Shown here: piece by piece, positions 23,811-32,597 of the stretch
Position numbering within the stretch: the first letter of the stretch is position 1
How the letters are laid out: every line of letters starts with the position of its first letter
Position numbers and translations under genes: made by a program
Source of the DNA: Acidovorax defluvii
GTDB taxonomy: Bacteria > Pseudomonadota > Gammaproteobacteria > Burkholderiales > Burkholderiaceae_C
Direction of reading: 5' to 3'
NCBI GenBank assembly: GCA_003268905.1
Contig: QLTU01000016.1
Coordinates: 1 to 64,000 of the forward strand
DNA: 64,000 nucleotides
The notes under the pieces: generated by a model
Database searches by the model: none
Seen by the model: the letters and a program-made list of their open reading frames with translations, nothing else
Told to the model about the DNA's origin: nothing

Positions 23811-24947
23811 CTAGACAATCGCGAAATGTTCGGTGCCCGAAGCCAGGTCGGGCGATTTGGCACGCTGGCTGTTGAGCTTGATCTGCAGGCGCAGGTCGTT
23901 GAGCGAGTCGGCGTTGCGCAGCGCATCTTCGTAGCTGATCACGTTGGCCTCGTAGGCATCAAACAGTGCCTGGTCGAAGGTCTGCATGCCCAGATTGCGG
24001 CTCTTTTTCATGACCTCCTTGATCTCGGCGACTTCGCCCTTGAAGATCAGGTCGGCAATCAGAGGGGTGTTGAGCATGATTTCCACCGCCGCAGCCCGGC
24101 CCTTGCCGTCCTGCTTGGGGATGAGCCGCTGTGACACCATGGCGCGCAGATTCAGCGAAAGGTCCATCAGCAACTGGGCGCGGCGCTCTTCGGGGAAGAA
24201 GTTGATGATCCGGTCCAGCGCCTGGTTGGCGCTGTTGGTGTGCAGTGTGGCCAGGCACAGATGGCCGGTTTCGGCAAACGCCACGGCGTGTTCCATGGTT
24301 TCGCGGTCGCGGATTTCGCCCATCAGGATCACGTCGGGTGCCTGGCGCAGCGTGTTCTTGAGCGCCGCTTCCCAGCTGTCAGTGTCCAGGCCTACCTCGC
24401 GCTGCGTCACCACGCAGTTCTTGTGCGGATGCACAAATTCCACCGGATCTTCCACGGTGATGATGTGGCCGAACGAGTTCTCGTTGCGCCAGTCGACCAT
24501 GGCGGCGAGCGTGGTCGACTTGCCCGAACCCGTAGCACCCACCAGGATGCACAGGCCGCGCTTGGTCATGGTCACTTCCTTGAGGACCTGAGGCACACCC
24601 AGACCGTCAATGGTCGGCAGCGTGAGCGGAATGGTCCGCAGCACCATGCCGACCTTGCCCTGCTGAATGAAAGCGTTCACGCGAAAGCGGCCAATACCGG
24701 CGGGCGAGATGGCGAAGTTGCATTCCTTGGTGCGCTCGAAGTCGGCCACCTGCTTGTCGCTCATGACGGCGCGCGCCAGCGTGAGGGTGTGGGTGCCGGT
24801 CAGTGGCTGGGGCGACACCTTGGTGACCTTTCCATCGACCTTGATGGCCGGTGGAAATTCTGCCGTGATGAACAAGTCGCTGCCATTGCGGCTCACCATC
24901 AGTTTGAGCAAGTCGTTGATGAATTTACTGGCCTGATCGCGTTCCAT
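23811..24947 (-). CDS. pilU: Type IV pilus retraction ATPase PilU
   Basis: PilU is the accessory hexameric retraction motor that works with PilT to pull type IV pili. The 378-residue protein has the PilT/GspE ATPase core. Walker A is GATGSGKSTT. The Asp box is FGHIITVEDPVEFVH. Walker B is VILMGEIRDRETM. The His box is GHLCLATLHTNSA. The N-terminal PAS-like region holds SRNGSDLFITAEFPPAIKVDG. The long tail beyond the ATPase domain is typical of PilU rather than PilT. AAGGA lies upstream of the ATG. It is the third gene of the operon. Confidence 0.95.
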   Translation of the reverse strand: MERDQASKFINDLLKLMVSRNGSDLFITAEFPPAIKVDGKVTKVSPQPLTGTHTLTLARAVMSDKQVADFERTKECNFAISPAGIGRFRVNAFIQQGKVGMVLRTIPLTLPTIDGLGVPQVLKEVTMTKRGLCILVGATGSGKSTTLAAMVDWRNENSFGHIITVEDPVEFVHPHKNCVVTQREVGLDTDSWEAALKNTLRQAPDVILMGEIRDRETMEHAVAFAETGHLCLATLHTNSANQALDRIINFFPEERRAQLLMDLSLNLRAMVSQRLIPKQDGKGRAAAVEIMLNTPLIADLIFKGEVAEIKEVMKKSRNLGMQTFDQALFDAYEANVISYEDALRNADSLNDLRLQIKLNSQRAKSPDLASGTEHFAIV

Positions 24948-24987
24948 CAGAGATCCTTCCGGGGGGGCTTTGTCTGCAGGACAGGGG

Positions 24988-25623
24988 TCATTTCTGGTTG
25001 TCGCTCAGCCGGGCGCTCACCACCCGCAGGCGCAGCGACAGCTTGCGCGCCAGCAATGCAATCAGGCTGGCGGCCAATTGCGGGTCCTTGGTCATCATGT
25101 CGTCCATGGCCTCGGCGCTCAGCACGGCGATTTCGCAGTCGGTAAGGGTGGTGCAGGCTGAAAAACGGATGCCGCCGTCCAGCAGCGACATCTCGCCCAG
25201 GATGTCACCTGGCCGTGTCTCGGCCAGGCGCAATTGCTCGCCCCAGGGCTGAACACGGTCCACCGCGATGGTGCCGGTGAGCAACACCACCATGAAGTTG
25301 CCGTATTCATCTTGCCGGATGACGTCGCGGTTGGCAGGGATGGCTGCAAATTCAAAGAAGCGCTCCATGCGCTCCACCGCGTCCTTGTCGAGGTGGACCA
25401 TGTAGTTGTCTTTGGCCCACAACGCCTGCAGCAGCTTGCCGCCTCGACTGATGGGCAGGCGCTTGGCACCCACTTCCACGGCGCGGGCCTCCCACGGTAC
25501 GAGCATGGATGCGTCAACACCCTGGCCAGCAAACGCTGTGGAGAACAGCACGGAGTCGGTGTGGTCCTCCGTAGGCTTGCCTGCACGGGTGTTGCGGCGC
25601 AGAAGGCTGAGAATGCCATTCAT
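24988..25623 (-). CDS. Cyclic-nucleotide-binding domain protein between pilT and pilU
   Basis: The 211-residue protein carries one cNMP-binding beta-roll at about residues 90-190, including RPGDILGEMSLLDGGIRFSACTTLTD, which fits the phosphate-binding cassette. There is no helix-turn-helix after it, so it is not a Crp-type DNA-binding regulator. The cassette lacks the usual GE(L/I)ALL...R(S/T)A order only slightly; ligand binding is plausible. I chose the ATG at 25623, with GGAG 6 bases upstream, rather than a TTG four codons earlier. Its place between the two retraction motors suggests a role in controlling pilus retraction by a cyclic nucleotide. That role is inference. Confidence 0.85.
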   Translation of the reverse strand: MNGILSLLRRNTRAGKPTEDHTDSVLFSTAFAGQGVDASMLVPWEARAVEVGAKRLPISRGGKLLQALWAKDNYMVHLDKDAVERMERFFEFAAIPANRDVIRQDEYGNFMVVLLTGTIAVDRVQPWGEQLRLAETRPGDILGEMSLLDGGIRFSACTTLTDCEIAVLSAEAMDDMMTKDPQLAASLIALLARKLSLRLRVVSARLSDNQK

Positions 25624-25690
25624 TGATTTCTCCAATGCGCGGCAAGCGCCGTCGCGGTGTCAGAAGGGTGGTGTTGGCCGCAGCGTGCGA

Positions 25691-26734
25691 TCAACCCGGG
25701 AAGTTCTCGGGGATCTTGGCCTTGCTGCGGGCCTCGGCGGGGCTGATGATGTTGCGCCGCACCAGATCGGTCAGGTTCTGGTCGAGCGTCTGCATGCCCA
25801 CGCTGTTACTGGTCTGGATGGTGGAGTACATCTGCGCCACCTTGGCCTCGCGGATCAGGTTGCGGATGGCGCTGGTGCCCAGCATGATCTCGTGCGCGGC
25901 TACGCGGCCCGAGCCGTCTTTCAGCTTGCACAGCGTCTGCGAGATGACGGCCTGCAGCGACTCCGACAGCATGGCACGCACCATTTCCTTTTCTTCGGCC
26001 GGGAACACGTCGATGATCCGGTCGATGGTCTTGGCGGCGCTGGATGTGTGCAGCGTGCCAAAGACCAAGTGACCCGTTTCTGCGGCCGTCATGGCCAGGC
26101 GAATGGTCTCGAGGTCGCGCATTTCACCCACCAGAATGGCGTCCGGGTCTTCGCGCAGCGCCGATTTGAGCGCGGCGGCGAACGACAGCGTCATGGGCCC
26201 CACTTCGCGCTGGTTGATCAGGCACTTCTTGGACTCGTGCACGAACTCGATCGGGTCTTCCACCGTGAGGATGTGGCCGTACTCGGTTTCGTTGAGATAG
26301 TTGACCATGGCCGCCAGCGTGGTGGACTTGCCCGAGCCCGTGGGGCCGGTCACCAGCACCAGACCGCGTGGCTTCAATGCCAGGTCGCCAAAGATCTTGG
26401 GCGCGTTGAGCTGCTCCAGCGTGAGGATTTTGCTCGGAATGGTCCGGAACACCGCCGCCGCGCCGCGGTTCTGGTTGAACGCGTTGACGCGAAAGCGTGC
26501 AAGGCCTTCGATTTCAAACGAAAAGTCGACCTCCAGAAACTCTTCATACGTCTTGCGCTGCGAGTCGCTCATGATGTCGTACACCATGGCGTGCACGGTC
26601 TTGTGGTCGAGCGCGTCCACATTGATGCGCCGCACGTCCCCGTGGACCCGGATCATGGGCGGCAAACCCGAGGACAAATGCAGGTCGGAAGCTTTGTTCT
26701 TGACGCTGAATGCAAGCAGTTGGGTAATGTCCAC
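25691..26734 (-). CDS. pilT: Type IV pilus retraction ATPase PilT
   Basis: PilT powers twitching motility by disassembling the pilus at its base. The 347-residue protein has the exact family length. It has an N-terminal MDITQLLAFSVKNKASDLHLS, Walker A GPTGSGKSTT, Asp box YGHILTVEDPIEFVH, Walker B AILVGEMRDLETI, and the PilT hallmark AIRNLIRE. The GTG start at 26734 has GAGGG upstream and gives the standard N terminus. The first gene of the pilT-CNBD-pilU operon, it is divergent from yggS with only 36 bases between the starts. Confidence 0.96.
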   Translation of the reverse strand: MDITQLLAFSVKNKASDLHLSSGLPPMIRVHGDVRRINVDALDHKTVHAMVYDIMSDSQRKTYEEFLEVDFSFEIEGLARFRVNAFNQNRGAAAVFRTIPSKILTLEQLNAPKIFGDLALKPRGLVLVTGPTGSGKSTTLAAMVNYLNETEYGHILTVEDPIEFVHESKKCLINQREVGPMTLSFAAALKSALREDPDAILVGEMRDLETIRLAMTAAETGHLVFGTLHTSSAAKTIDRIIDVFPAEEKEMVRAMLSESLQAVISQTLCKLKDGSGRVAAHEIMLGTSAIRNLIREAKVAQMYSTIQTSNSVGMQTLDQNLTDLVRRNIISPAEARSKAKIPENFPG

Positions 26735-26770
26735 GGTTCCCTCGGTCGTTTGGTACGCTTGGCAAACATT

Positions 26771-27487
26771 ATGACCACGATTGCCGACAACCTCCAACAG
26801 GTTCGTGACCGGATGGCGCAGGCCTGCGCCGCCGCCGGACGCGATCCGGCCAGTGTTTCATTGCTGGCCGTCTCCAAGACCTTCGGCCCCGAGGCCGTGC
26901 TGGCGGCCGCGCAGGCCGGGCAGCGCGCCTTTGGCGAGAACTACATCCAGGAAGCGGTGGAGAAAATGGCAGCGCTGCGCCAGATGGGTGCGCCAGTGCT
27001 GCAATGGCACTGCATTGGCCCGGTGCAGAGCAACAAGACGCGGCTGGTGGCCGAACATTTCGACTGGATGCACACGGTGGACCGGGCCAAGATCGCCGAG
27101 CGCCTGTCGGCCCAGCGTCCGGCGCACCTCCCGCCCCTGCAGGTCTGCATCCAGATCAACGTGGACGGCGGCCTGGCCAAGTCGGGTGTGCCGCCCGAGG
27201 AGGCGCTGGCGCTGGCGCGGGCCGTGGCGGCGCTGCCACAGTTGTGCCTGCGCGGCGTGATGAGCATCCCCGAGCCGGCCCCGGACCACGCCACCCAGCT
27301 CGCGCTGCACCAGCGCGTGCGCGCCGTGTTCGAGCAGATCCGGGCCTCCGGAGGTAGCGGGCTGGACCATTTCGATACCTTGTCCCTGGGCATGACGGCC
27401 GACCTTGACGCCGCCATCCAGGCCGGCAGCACCATGGTACGCGTGGGCACCGGCATCTTCGGTGGCAGGGCTCGGCCAGCGGTCTGA
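26771..27487 (+). CDS. YggS family pyridoxal-phosphate homeostasis protein
   Basis: The 238-residue protein matches the YggS/PLPBP family, which binds PLP in a single TIM barrel and controls vitamin B6 and amino-acid balance without a known catalytic reaction. The PLP lysine is Lys36 in LLAVSKTFGPEAV. Other family words are FGENYIQEA, HCIGPVQSNKT, and SLGMTADLDAAIQAGSTMVRVG near the end. The ATG at 26771 gives the usual short N terminus. It pairs divergently with pilT, an arrangement common in proteobacteria. Confidence 0.93.
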   Translation: MTTIADNLQQVRDRMAQACAAAGRDPASVSLLAVSKTFGPEAVLAAAQAGQRAFGENYIQEAVEKMAALRQMGAPVLQWHCIGPVQSNKTRLVAEHFDWMHTVDRAKIAERLSAQRPAHLPPLQVCIQINVDGGLAKSGVPPEEALALARAVAALPQLCLRGVMSIPEPAPDHATQLALHQRVRAVFEQIRASGGSGLDHFDTLSLGMTADLDAAIQAGSTMVRVGTGIFGGRARPAV

Positions 27488-27501
27488 CGCAGGTTTGAGG
27501 C

Positions 27502-27555
27502 AAAAAGGCCTCTGAAGCCCATCCACTGGGCGCTAGAAGCTATTGAATCAGTAGC
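27502..27555 (+). repeat. Dispersed repeat between yggS and ltaE (copy E)
   Basis: AAAAAGGCCTCTGAAGC is followed by CATCCACTGGGCGCTAGAAGC and TATTGAATCAGTAGC, in pieces. It is a near-full copy of the family pattern and lies between two convergent stops. Confidence 0.85.
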
Positions 27556-27557
27556 GT

Positions 27558-28622
27558 TCAGCCGTTGAAGCGGCGCACGCAGTCCAGCGCCTGCGCCACA
27601 TCCTCCGGCCCCACGTCCAGGTGTGTCACCCAGCGCAGGCGCGTCTGCCCGCCGTAGAGGCTGCTGATCACGCGCACGCCGTGTTGCGCCAGCCAGGCCG
27701 TGAAGGTGGGCGCCACTTCGGCGTGCACGTCGGTGAACAGGATGTTGGTGTGCGCCGAGGCCACGGCCAGGTGGCCCTGTAGCACCGGGTGGCTGCGCCC
27801 GGCCTCGGCCAGGCCCGCAGCCAGCTGGCGCAGCAGGGCGTGGTCGTCGGCGAGGCGGCGTACATGGTGCTGCAGCGCATGCTGCCCGGCGGCGGCGAGC
27901 AGGCCGCATTGGCGCATGGCGCCGCCCAGGATCTTGCGCGTGCGCCTGGCCTGGCGGATGAAGTCGGCGCGGCCCAGCAACAGCGAGCCTACGGGCGCGC
28001 CCAGGCCCTTGCTGAGGCACAGCGACACAGTGTCAAAGTGCTGGCAGAGGGCGCGGGCCTCGTCGTACACGTCGGTGCCATGCGCCTCGGCGTTGGCCGT
28101 GGCAGCGTTGAACAGGCGTGCGCCGTCCAGGTGCAGGGCCAGCCCGCGTGAGCGCGCCAGTTGCGCCACCTCGGCGATGTAGTGCGTGGGCAGCACCTGG
28201 CCGCCCGTAGTGTTCTCCAGCACCACGAGGCGGGTGCGCGCGAAATGCGGGTCGTCGGGCTTGATGGCGGCGGCGATGTCGGCGAGGCGCAGCGTGCCGT
28301 CGGGTTGGGTTTCCACAGGCTGGGGCTGGATGGAGCCCAGCACCGCCATGCCGCCGGCCTCCCAGCGGTAGGTGTGCCAGCTCTGGCCCACGATGGCCTC
28401 GTCGCCGCGCTGGCAGTGGCCCATGAGGGCGATCAGGTTGGTCTGCGTGCCCGAGGGCGCGAACAGCGCGGCCTCGAAGCCCAGCAACTGCGCGGCATGG
28501 TCCTGCAGCGCGTTGACGGAGGGGTCGTCGCCGAAGACGTCGTCACCGAGCGGGGCTTTGAACATGGCCTCGCGCATGGCGGGCGTGGGCTGGGTGACGG
28601 TGTCGCTGCGAAAGTCGGGCAT
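27558..28622 (-). CDS. ltaE: Low-specificity L-threonine aldolase
   Basis: This PLP enzyme splits L-threonine or L-allo-threonine to glycine and acetaldehyde. The 354-residue protein has the beta-eliminating-lyase fold: PDFRSDTVTQPTPAMREAM at the start, GDDVFGDDPSVNALQ, and the PLP lysine in SLCLSKGLGAPVGS. I chose the ATG at 28622. The Acidovorax-like length fits the family (about 350). It lies 69 bases downstream of the livK-like gene on the same strand and may be transcribed with it. Confidence 0.9.
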   Translation of the reverse strand: MPDFRSDTVTQPTPAMREAMFKAPLGDDVFGDDPSVNALQDHAAQLLGFEAALFAPSGTQTNLIALMGHCQRGDEAIVGQSWHTYRWEAGGMAVLGSIQPQPVETQPDGTLRLADIAAAIKPDDPHFARTRLVVLENTTGGQVLPTHYIAEVAQLARSRGLALHLDGARLFNAATANAEAHGTDVYDEARALCQHFDTVSLCLSKGLGAPVGSLLLGRADFIRQARRTRKILGGAMRQCGLLAAAGQHALQHHVRRLADDHALLRQLAAGLAEAGRSHPVLQGHLAVASAHTNILFTDVHAEVAPTFTAWLAQHGVRVISSLYGGQTRLRWVTHLDVGPEDVAQALDCVRRFNG

Positions 28623-28691
28623 GGGTGGTTCTCTCGTGAAGAAGCCATCCATGGTATCGGCCGCCGCGCTCCCTTGCCGGCTCAGGGGGGC

Positions 28692-29933
28692 TTACGGTCT
28701 TGCCATCTTGCAGTCCGTGCCCTGCGCCAGTTCGTTGCCGGTGTAGGCCGCGTCGGTGCGGAAGCCGTAGTTCGTGCCTTCCCAACCCACTTTCACCGCC
28801 TTGCCGTCCACGGGTGCGATGGTGTTGACCACCTGGGGCAGCAGCAGCTGGTGGTCGTCGCCGCGCATGCGCACCGGGCCGACCACGGAGTCGATCGTCA
28901 GGTCTTCCAGGGCGCGCGCGATCTTCACCGGGTCGGTGGACTGGGCCTTGTTGATGGCGGCGGCCAGGAAGCGCGGCGTCATCTCGATGCGCGGCGCCAG
29001 AAATTCCTTGCCCGTCCTGGCCTTGTAGGCCTTGGCCAGCGCGTCCACCTTGGGTGTCTCGGCCTGGCCGGGGTGCCACTCGGCCACCCAGGTGAGCTGG
29101 CCCAGCTTGGCCTGCGACACCGCCAGCACCGTGCCGGGAATCGAGCCCGCGCTGTGGTTGAAGTAGCGCAGGTTGTAGCCCGCGTCGCCCGCCGCCTTGA
29201 GCAGCAGCACCATGTCCTGGCCCCAGTTGCCGGTGATGAGCGAATCGGCCTCGGTGCTCTTGACCTTGGCGAGGTAGGGCGCGAAGTCCTTCACGCGGCC
29301 GATGGGGTGCAGCGCCTCGCCGGTGAACTGGATGTCGGGCCGCGCCAGACCCACCAGCTCGCGGCCGTAATGCGCCCACTGCTTGCCGTGAGCGTAGTCC
29401 TGGTTGAGCAGGTAGACCTTCTTGATGTCCGGCTGCTTCTTGATGTAGTTGGCGATGGCCTTCATCTTCATGGCCGTGTTCGCCTCGAACTGGAAGTGCC
29501 AGAAGCTGCAGGCCTTGCCGGTCAGCTCGGGGTCGATGGAGGAGTGGTTGAGCACCAGGATCTCCTTGCCCGGGTTGCGCTGGTTGTAGCGCGCGGCGGC
29601 CTGCACCAGCGCCGTGACCACCGAGGAGCCTGAGCCGCCCGTGACGATGGCGCGCGCGCCCTGGTCGATGGCGGCCTGCAGCGCGCTCTGGCTTTCCTGC
29701 GCTGAAAGTTTGCTGTCGAACTGCAGCAACTGCAGCTTCGTGCCCTTGAGCACGCCGCCCTTGGCGTTGATGTCCTCCACTGCGTACTGCGTGTGCGTGA
29801 GCATCAGTTCGCCCACATTGGCGAACGGGCCCGAAAGCGGGTCTATGTAGGCGATCTTGAAGGTGTCCTGCGCCAGGGCGTTGCCCGCGCACAGCAGAGC
29901 TGCGGCGGCGAGGGGGGTGAACAAGGCTTTCAT
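28692..29933 (-). CDS. Branched-chain-amino-acid-type ABC transporter substrate-binding protein (orphan LivK-like)
   Basis: The 413-residue periplasmic binding protein starts with the signal peptide MKALFTPLAAAALLCAGNALA, cleaved after ALA. The mature part begins with FKIAYIDPLSGPFANVGE, a peripla_BP_6 start. Such proteins bind amino acids, amides, aromatic acids or short acyl compounds. No LivH/M/G/F permease or ATPase gene lies in this window near it. GGAG precedes the start. Its ATG overlaps the TetR stop (ATGA), so the regulator and the binding protein are co-expressed. The ligand may be the substrate of the divergent acyl-CoA synthetase, which is inference. Confidence 0.88.
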   Translation of the reverse strand: MKALFTPLAAAALLCAGNALAQDTFKIAYIDPLSGPFANVGELMLTHTQYAVEDINAKGGVLKGTKLQLLQFDSKLSAQESQSALQAAIDQGARAIVTGGSGSSVVTALVQAAARYNQRNPGKEILVLNHSSIDPELTGKACSFWHFQFEANTAMKMKAIANYIKKQPDIKKVYLLNQDYAHGKQWAHYGRELVGLARPDIQFTGEALHPIGRVKDFAPYLAKVKSTEADSLITGNWGQDMVLLLKAAGDAGYNLRYFNHSAGSIPGTVLAVSQAKLGQLTWVAEWHPGQAETPKVDALAKAYKARTGKEFLAPRIEMTPRFLAAAINKAQSTDPVKIARALEDLTIDSVVGPVRMRGDDHQLLLPQVVNTIAPVDGKAVKVGWEGTNYGFRTDAAYTGNELAQGTDCKMARP

Positions 29934-30658
29934 GGGTTTGTCTCCGTAGGTGGGTTGTGGGGAGTGGCCGCTCGCGCAGGCCGTCGGCGCGCTGTACGCA
30001 GGCCCAGCACACGCCAGGCCAGTTGCGAGAGTTCGCGCACCACCTCGGCCGGTGACAGGCGCCCGTCGGGCCGGTACCAGTGATACAGGAAGCCCGGCAG
30101 GCTGCAGGCGGCCTGCGCGGTGAGGCGCGTTTCCCTGAAATCGAGCATGCCGTCCGCGCGGGCTTCTTCCATCAGGGCGCAGAGGCGCTCGTAGAAGTGG
30201 TTAGCGAGTTTTTTCTGCATGGCCAGGTATTCAGGCCGGAACACCTGCGGCTCGCGGTACGGGAAAAAGGCTGCCGGGTGGTGCTCGATGGTCGCGCGGA
30301 TCAGCCGCTCCATGCCCTCGGCGACCTTGGTGTGTGCGGGGCGGCGGTCGTCCTCGGGGAAGTCCATCGCCGTGAAGCAGGCCACGGAGGGGCGCCAGCA
30401 CAGCGTCTCGAAGATTTCCTGCTTGTTGTGGAAGTAGTAGTAGACGTAGGGCTTGGTCACGCCGAGCTGCTGGACGATCTGCTCCATCGTCGTATTGGCG
30501 TAGCCCTGCCGGTCGAACAGCGCCTCGGCCGCCTGGAGGATGCGCTCGCGCTTCTCGTCCGTGCTGGGCGTGCTGGCCTTCTGGCGGCCGCGGGCCTTCA
30601 CGGGGGGCGTGCCCAGCGCGGTGGTCTGTGTGCTTGGTGTCGCTTTGGTTATACCCAT
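29930..30658 (-). CDS. TetR family transcriptional regulator
   Basis: The 242-residue protein has a TetR N-terminal helix-turn-helix: EKRERILQAAEALFDRQGY, then TTMEQIVQQLGVTKPYVYYYFHNKQEIFE. The C-terminal part is a ligand-binding domain of unknown specificity. About 35 residues of low-complexity N-terminal tail precede the DNA-binding domain. I chose the ATG at 30658; another at 30667 is equally possible, and both lie in or next to a perfect palindrome. It is divergent from the acyl-CoA synthetase gene and overlaps the binding-protein gene, so it most likely controls both directions. Confidence 0.88.
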   Translation of the reverse strand: MGITKATPSTQTTALGTPPVKARGRQKASTPSTDEKRERILQAAEALFDRQGYANTTMEQIVQQLGVTKPYVYYYFHNKQEIFETLCWRPSVACFTAMDFPEDDRRPAHTKVAEGMERLIRATIEHHPAAFFPYREPQVFRPEYLAMQKKLANHFYERLCALMEEARADGMLDFRETRLTAQAACSLPGFLYHWYRPDGRLSPAEVVRELSQLAWRVLGLRTARRRPARAATPHNPPTETNP

Positions 30659-30684
30659 GGGTAGCATTGTTCTACCAAGCGGTA
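30651..30684. promoter_or_regulatory. Pair of 14-bp palindromic operators for the TetR regulator
   Basis: Two sites share the form TACC-N4-GGTA: TACCCATGGGTA at 30652-30663 and TACCAAGCGGTA at 30673-30684. Extended by one base on each side, one site is CTACC-N4-GGTAT on the plus strand and the other is the same on the minus strand. Their centres are 21 bp apart, two helical turns. The first covers the TetR start codon; the second abuts TATATT (30685-30690), a candidate minus-10 for the plus-strand genes. That the TetR protein binds them is inference. Confidence 0.7.
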
Positions 30685-30776
30685 TATATTGGCAAGACGC
30701 TGGCCGGTGCCTGGCCCTATGGCAAACCCTGATGCGGCACCGAGAACCGGCGGTTTTTGACACACCGGAGACACCC

Positions 30777-32384
30777 ATGGCCCCATCCGCCGCCTTGCTG
30801 CCCCTGCACGAACATCTGCGCCGCCACGCGCGCGCCATCCCCGACCGCACCGCCTACCTCTGGTACGGCCATGCCCTTACCTGGGCCGAGCTGGACGCCG
30901 CCAGCGACGCCTTCGCCGCGCGCCTGCAGGCTCTGGGCGTTCAGAAGGGCGAGCCCGTGGCGCTGTTCATGAACAACTGCCCGCAGTACCTCATGGCGCA
31001 TTACGGCATCCAGAAGATCGGCGCCATCGTCTGCCCCTGCGGACCGCTGAACAAGGAACACGAGCTGCAGTACCAGCTCGACGACCTGAAGGCGCGCGTG
31101 ATCGTCGCCGCCGACGTGCTGCTGCCCGTGGTGGAGCAGGTGCGCGCGCAGACGGCGCTGGAGCATGTGTTCGTGGTGCGCTATGCCGAGCTGCTGCCCG
31201 ATGGCGAGCCGAGCATCGCCGTGCCGGCCGAACTGCAGGCCATGCGCGCCAGCGCGGCTCCGGCGCCCGCCGGCTGCGAGGACTTCCTCGCCGCCGTGCG
31301 CGCGGGCGGCCAACCCGCGCCCGTGGAGTTGTCGATGGATGACGTGGCGCTCATGACCTACACCTCGGGCACCACCGGCCTTCCCAAGGGCGCCATGCTG
31401 AGCTATGAGAACGCGCGCTTCAAGACGGCGGCCTCGGCCGACTGCAACGGCATGACGCCCCAGGAAGTGCTGCTGGCCGTGGCGCCGCTGTACCACATCG
31501 CCGGCATGGTGATGGGCGTGAACCTGCCGGTCTACACCGGCGCCACCTGCGTGCTGCTCTACCGCTTCGACCCCCTGGGCGTGGCCCAGGCACTGGAGCG
31601 CCACCGCATCACCTGGTGGTACAGCATCGCGCCGATGAACGGCGCGCTCATGCAGGTGCCCGGCGCGCGCGAGATGGAATGGAGCGCGCTGCGCCGCAAC
31701 CCGGTGACGAGCTTCGGCATCACCTTCACCGAACAGCTCGCGCAGCAGTGGCGCCAGTTCGCGCCGAACTGCGTCTCGCACGAGGCGGCCTATGGCCTGA
31801 GCGAAACGCACACCGTGGACACCGCCATGCCCGTGGACGCCATCCGCTGGGGCACACAGGGTAAGCCCGTGCCAGGCAACCAGATCCGCATCGTCGACCC
31901 CGACACCGGCGCGCCCCTGCCCGCCGGCACGGTGGGCGAGATCACCATCCTCGGCCCCGGCAACTTCAAGGGCTACTGGAACAAGCCCGAGGCCACGGCC
32001 CAAACGCTGAAGAACGGCTGGGTGTTCACCGGCGACATGGGCCAAATCGACGAGGACGGCTACCTCACCTTCATCGGCCGCACCAAGGAGATGATCAAGG
32101 TCTCGGGCTACAGCGTGTTCCCCGAAGAGGTCGAAACCCTGCTCATCAAGCACCCTGCGGTGGCCCAGGCCGCCGTGATCGGCGTGCCCGATGCCGAGAA
32201 GGGCGAGGTGGTGCGCGCCTTCATCGTGAAGAAGCCGGGCCAGCAGGTAGACGCCGCCGCGCTCGTGGCCTGGGCGCGCGAGAACATGGCGCCCTACAAG
32301 GCGCCGCGCGAGGTGCGCTTCATCGACGCGCTGCCCGCCACGGGCGCGGGCAAGGTGCTGCGCCGCCTGCTGAAGGACGAGTGA
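30777..32384 (+). CDS. AMP-dependent acyl-CoA synthetase
   Basis: The 535-residue enzyme activates a carboxylic acid with ATP and coenzyme A. It has the class I adenylate-forming motifs in order: MTYTSGTTGLPKGAML near 192-207, YGLSET, GYWNKPEAT, FTGDMG, GRTKEMIKVSGYSVFPEEVE, and the C-terminal GKVLRR catalytic lysine. It most resembles medium/long-chain fatty or branched acyl-CoA ligases, but the acid cannot be named. CGGAG lies 6 bases before the ATG at 30777. It is divergent from TetR and is followed by a single-chain acyl-CoA carboxylase, so the pair could activate and then carboxylate one acyl group. Confidence 0.93.
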   Translation: MAPSAALLPLHEHLRRHARAIPDRTAYLWYGHALTWAELDAASDAFAARLQALGVQKGEPVALFMNNCPQYLMAHYGIQKIGAIVCPCGPLNKEHELQYQLDDLKARVIVAADVLLPVVEQVRAQTALEHVFVVRYAELLPDGEPSIAVPAELQAMRASAAPAPAGCEDFLAAVRAGGQPAPVELSMDDVALMTYTSGTTGLPKGAMLSYENARFKTAASADCNGMTPQEVLLAVAPLYHIAGMVMGVNLPVYTGATCVLLYRFDPLGVAQALERHRITWWYSIAPMNGALMQVPGAREMEWSALRRNPVTSFGITFTEQLAQQWRQFAPNCVSHEAAYGLSETHTVDTAMPVDAIRWGTQGKPVPGNQIRIVDPDTGAPLPAGTVGEITILGPGNFKGYWNKPEATAQTLKNGWVFTGDMGQIDEDGYLTFIGRTKEMIKVSGYSVFPEEVETLLIKHPAVAQAAVIGVPDAEKGEVVRAFIVKKPGQQVDAAALVAWARENMAPYKAPREVRFIDALPATGAGKVLRRLLKDE

Positions 32385-32386
32385 CA

Positions 32387-32520
32387 CCCCCCTGTGGCGC
32401 TGCGCGCCTTCCCCCCGCTCTCACAGCGCTGCGCGCTACGGGCAGGGGGACGCAGCCAGCGCGGCGGGGCGGCCCTTGCGCGGCTGCCCTGGCCTGGGCA
32501 GCGACTGTTTCACACGCAGC
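32387..32520 (+). repeat. GC-rich intergenic repeat after the acyl-CoA synthetase gene
   Basis: The segment holds CCCCCCTGTGGCGCTGCGCG, CTCACAGCGCTGCGCGCTAC, and GGCAGGGGGACGCAGCC, then GCGGCGGGGCGGCCC and TGCGCGGCTGCCCTGG. It is full of short inverted repeats and has no open frame that looks like a gene. I recognise it as similar to a repeat common between genes in Comamonadaceae. Part of it (GACGCAGCC) is shared with the in-frame insert in recG at 45557. Confidence 0.55.
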
Positions 32521-32540
32521 GCCTAGATCAATGAGATATC

Positions 32541-32597
32541 AAAGAAATCGGCATCCAGCGCTTATGTAGAAAGCGCCAGAAGCTATCAGAATAGAAG
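32541..32597 (+). repeat. Dispersed repeat before the acyl-CoA carboxylase gene (copy F)
   Basis: AAATCGGCATCCAGCGCTTA is followed by TGTAGAAAGCGCCAGAAGC and TATCAGAATAGAAGC. The order and spacing match the other copies. It ends 8 bases before the ATG at 32605 and would contain the ribosome-binding region of that gene; no purine-rich site other than AGAAGC is visible there. Confidence 0.85.

Noticed and set aside
28161-29633. Plus-strand open frame of 490 codons opposite ltaE and the livK-like gene
   Set aside because: It crosses two well-supported minus-strand genes and their gap, which is typical of antisense GC-rich phase effects.
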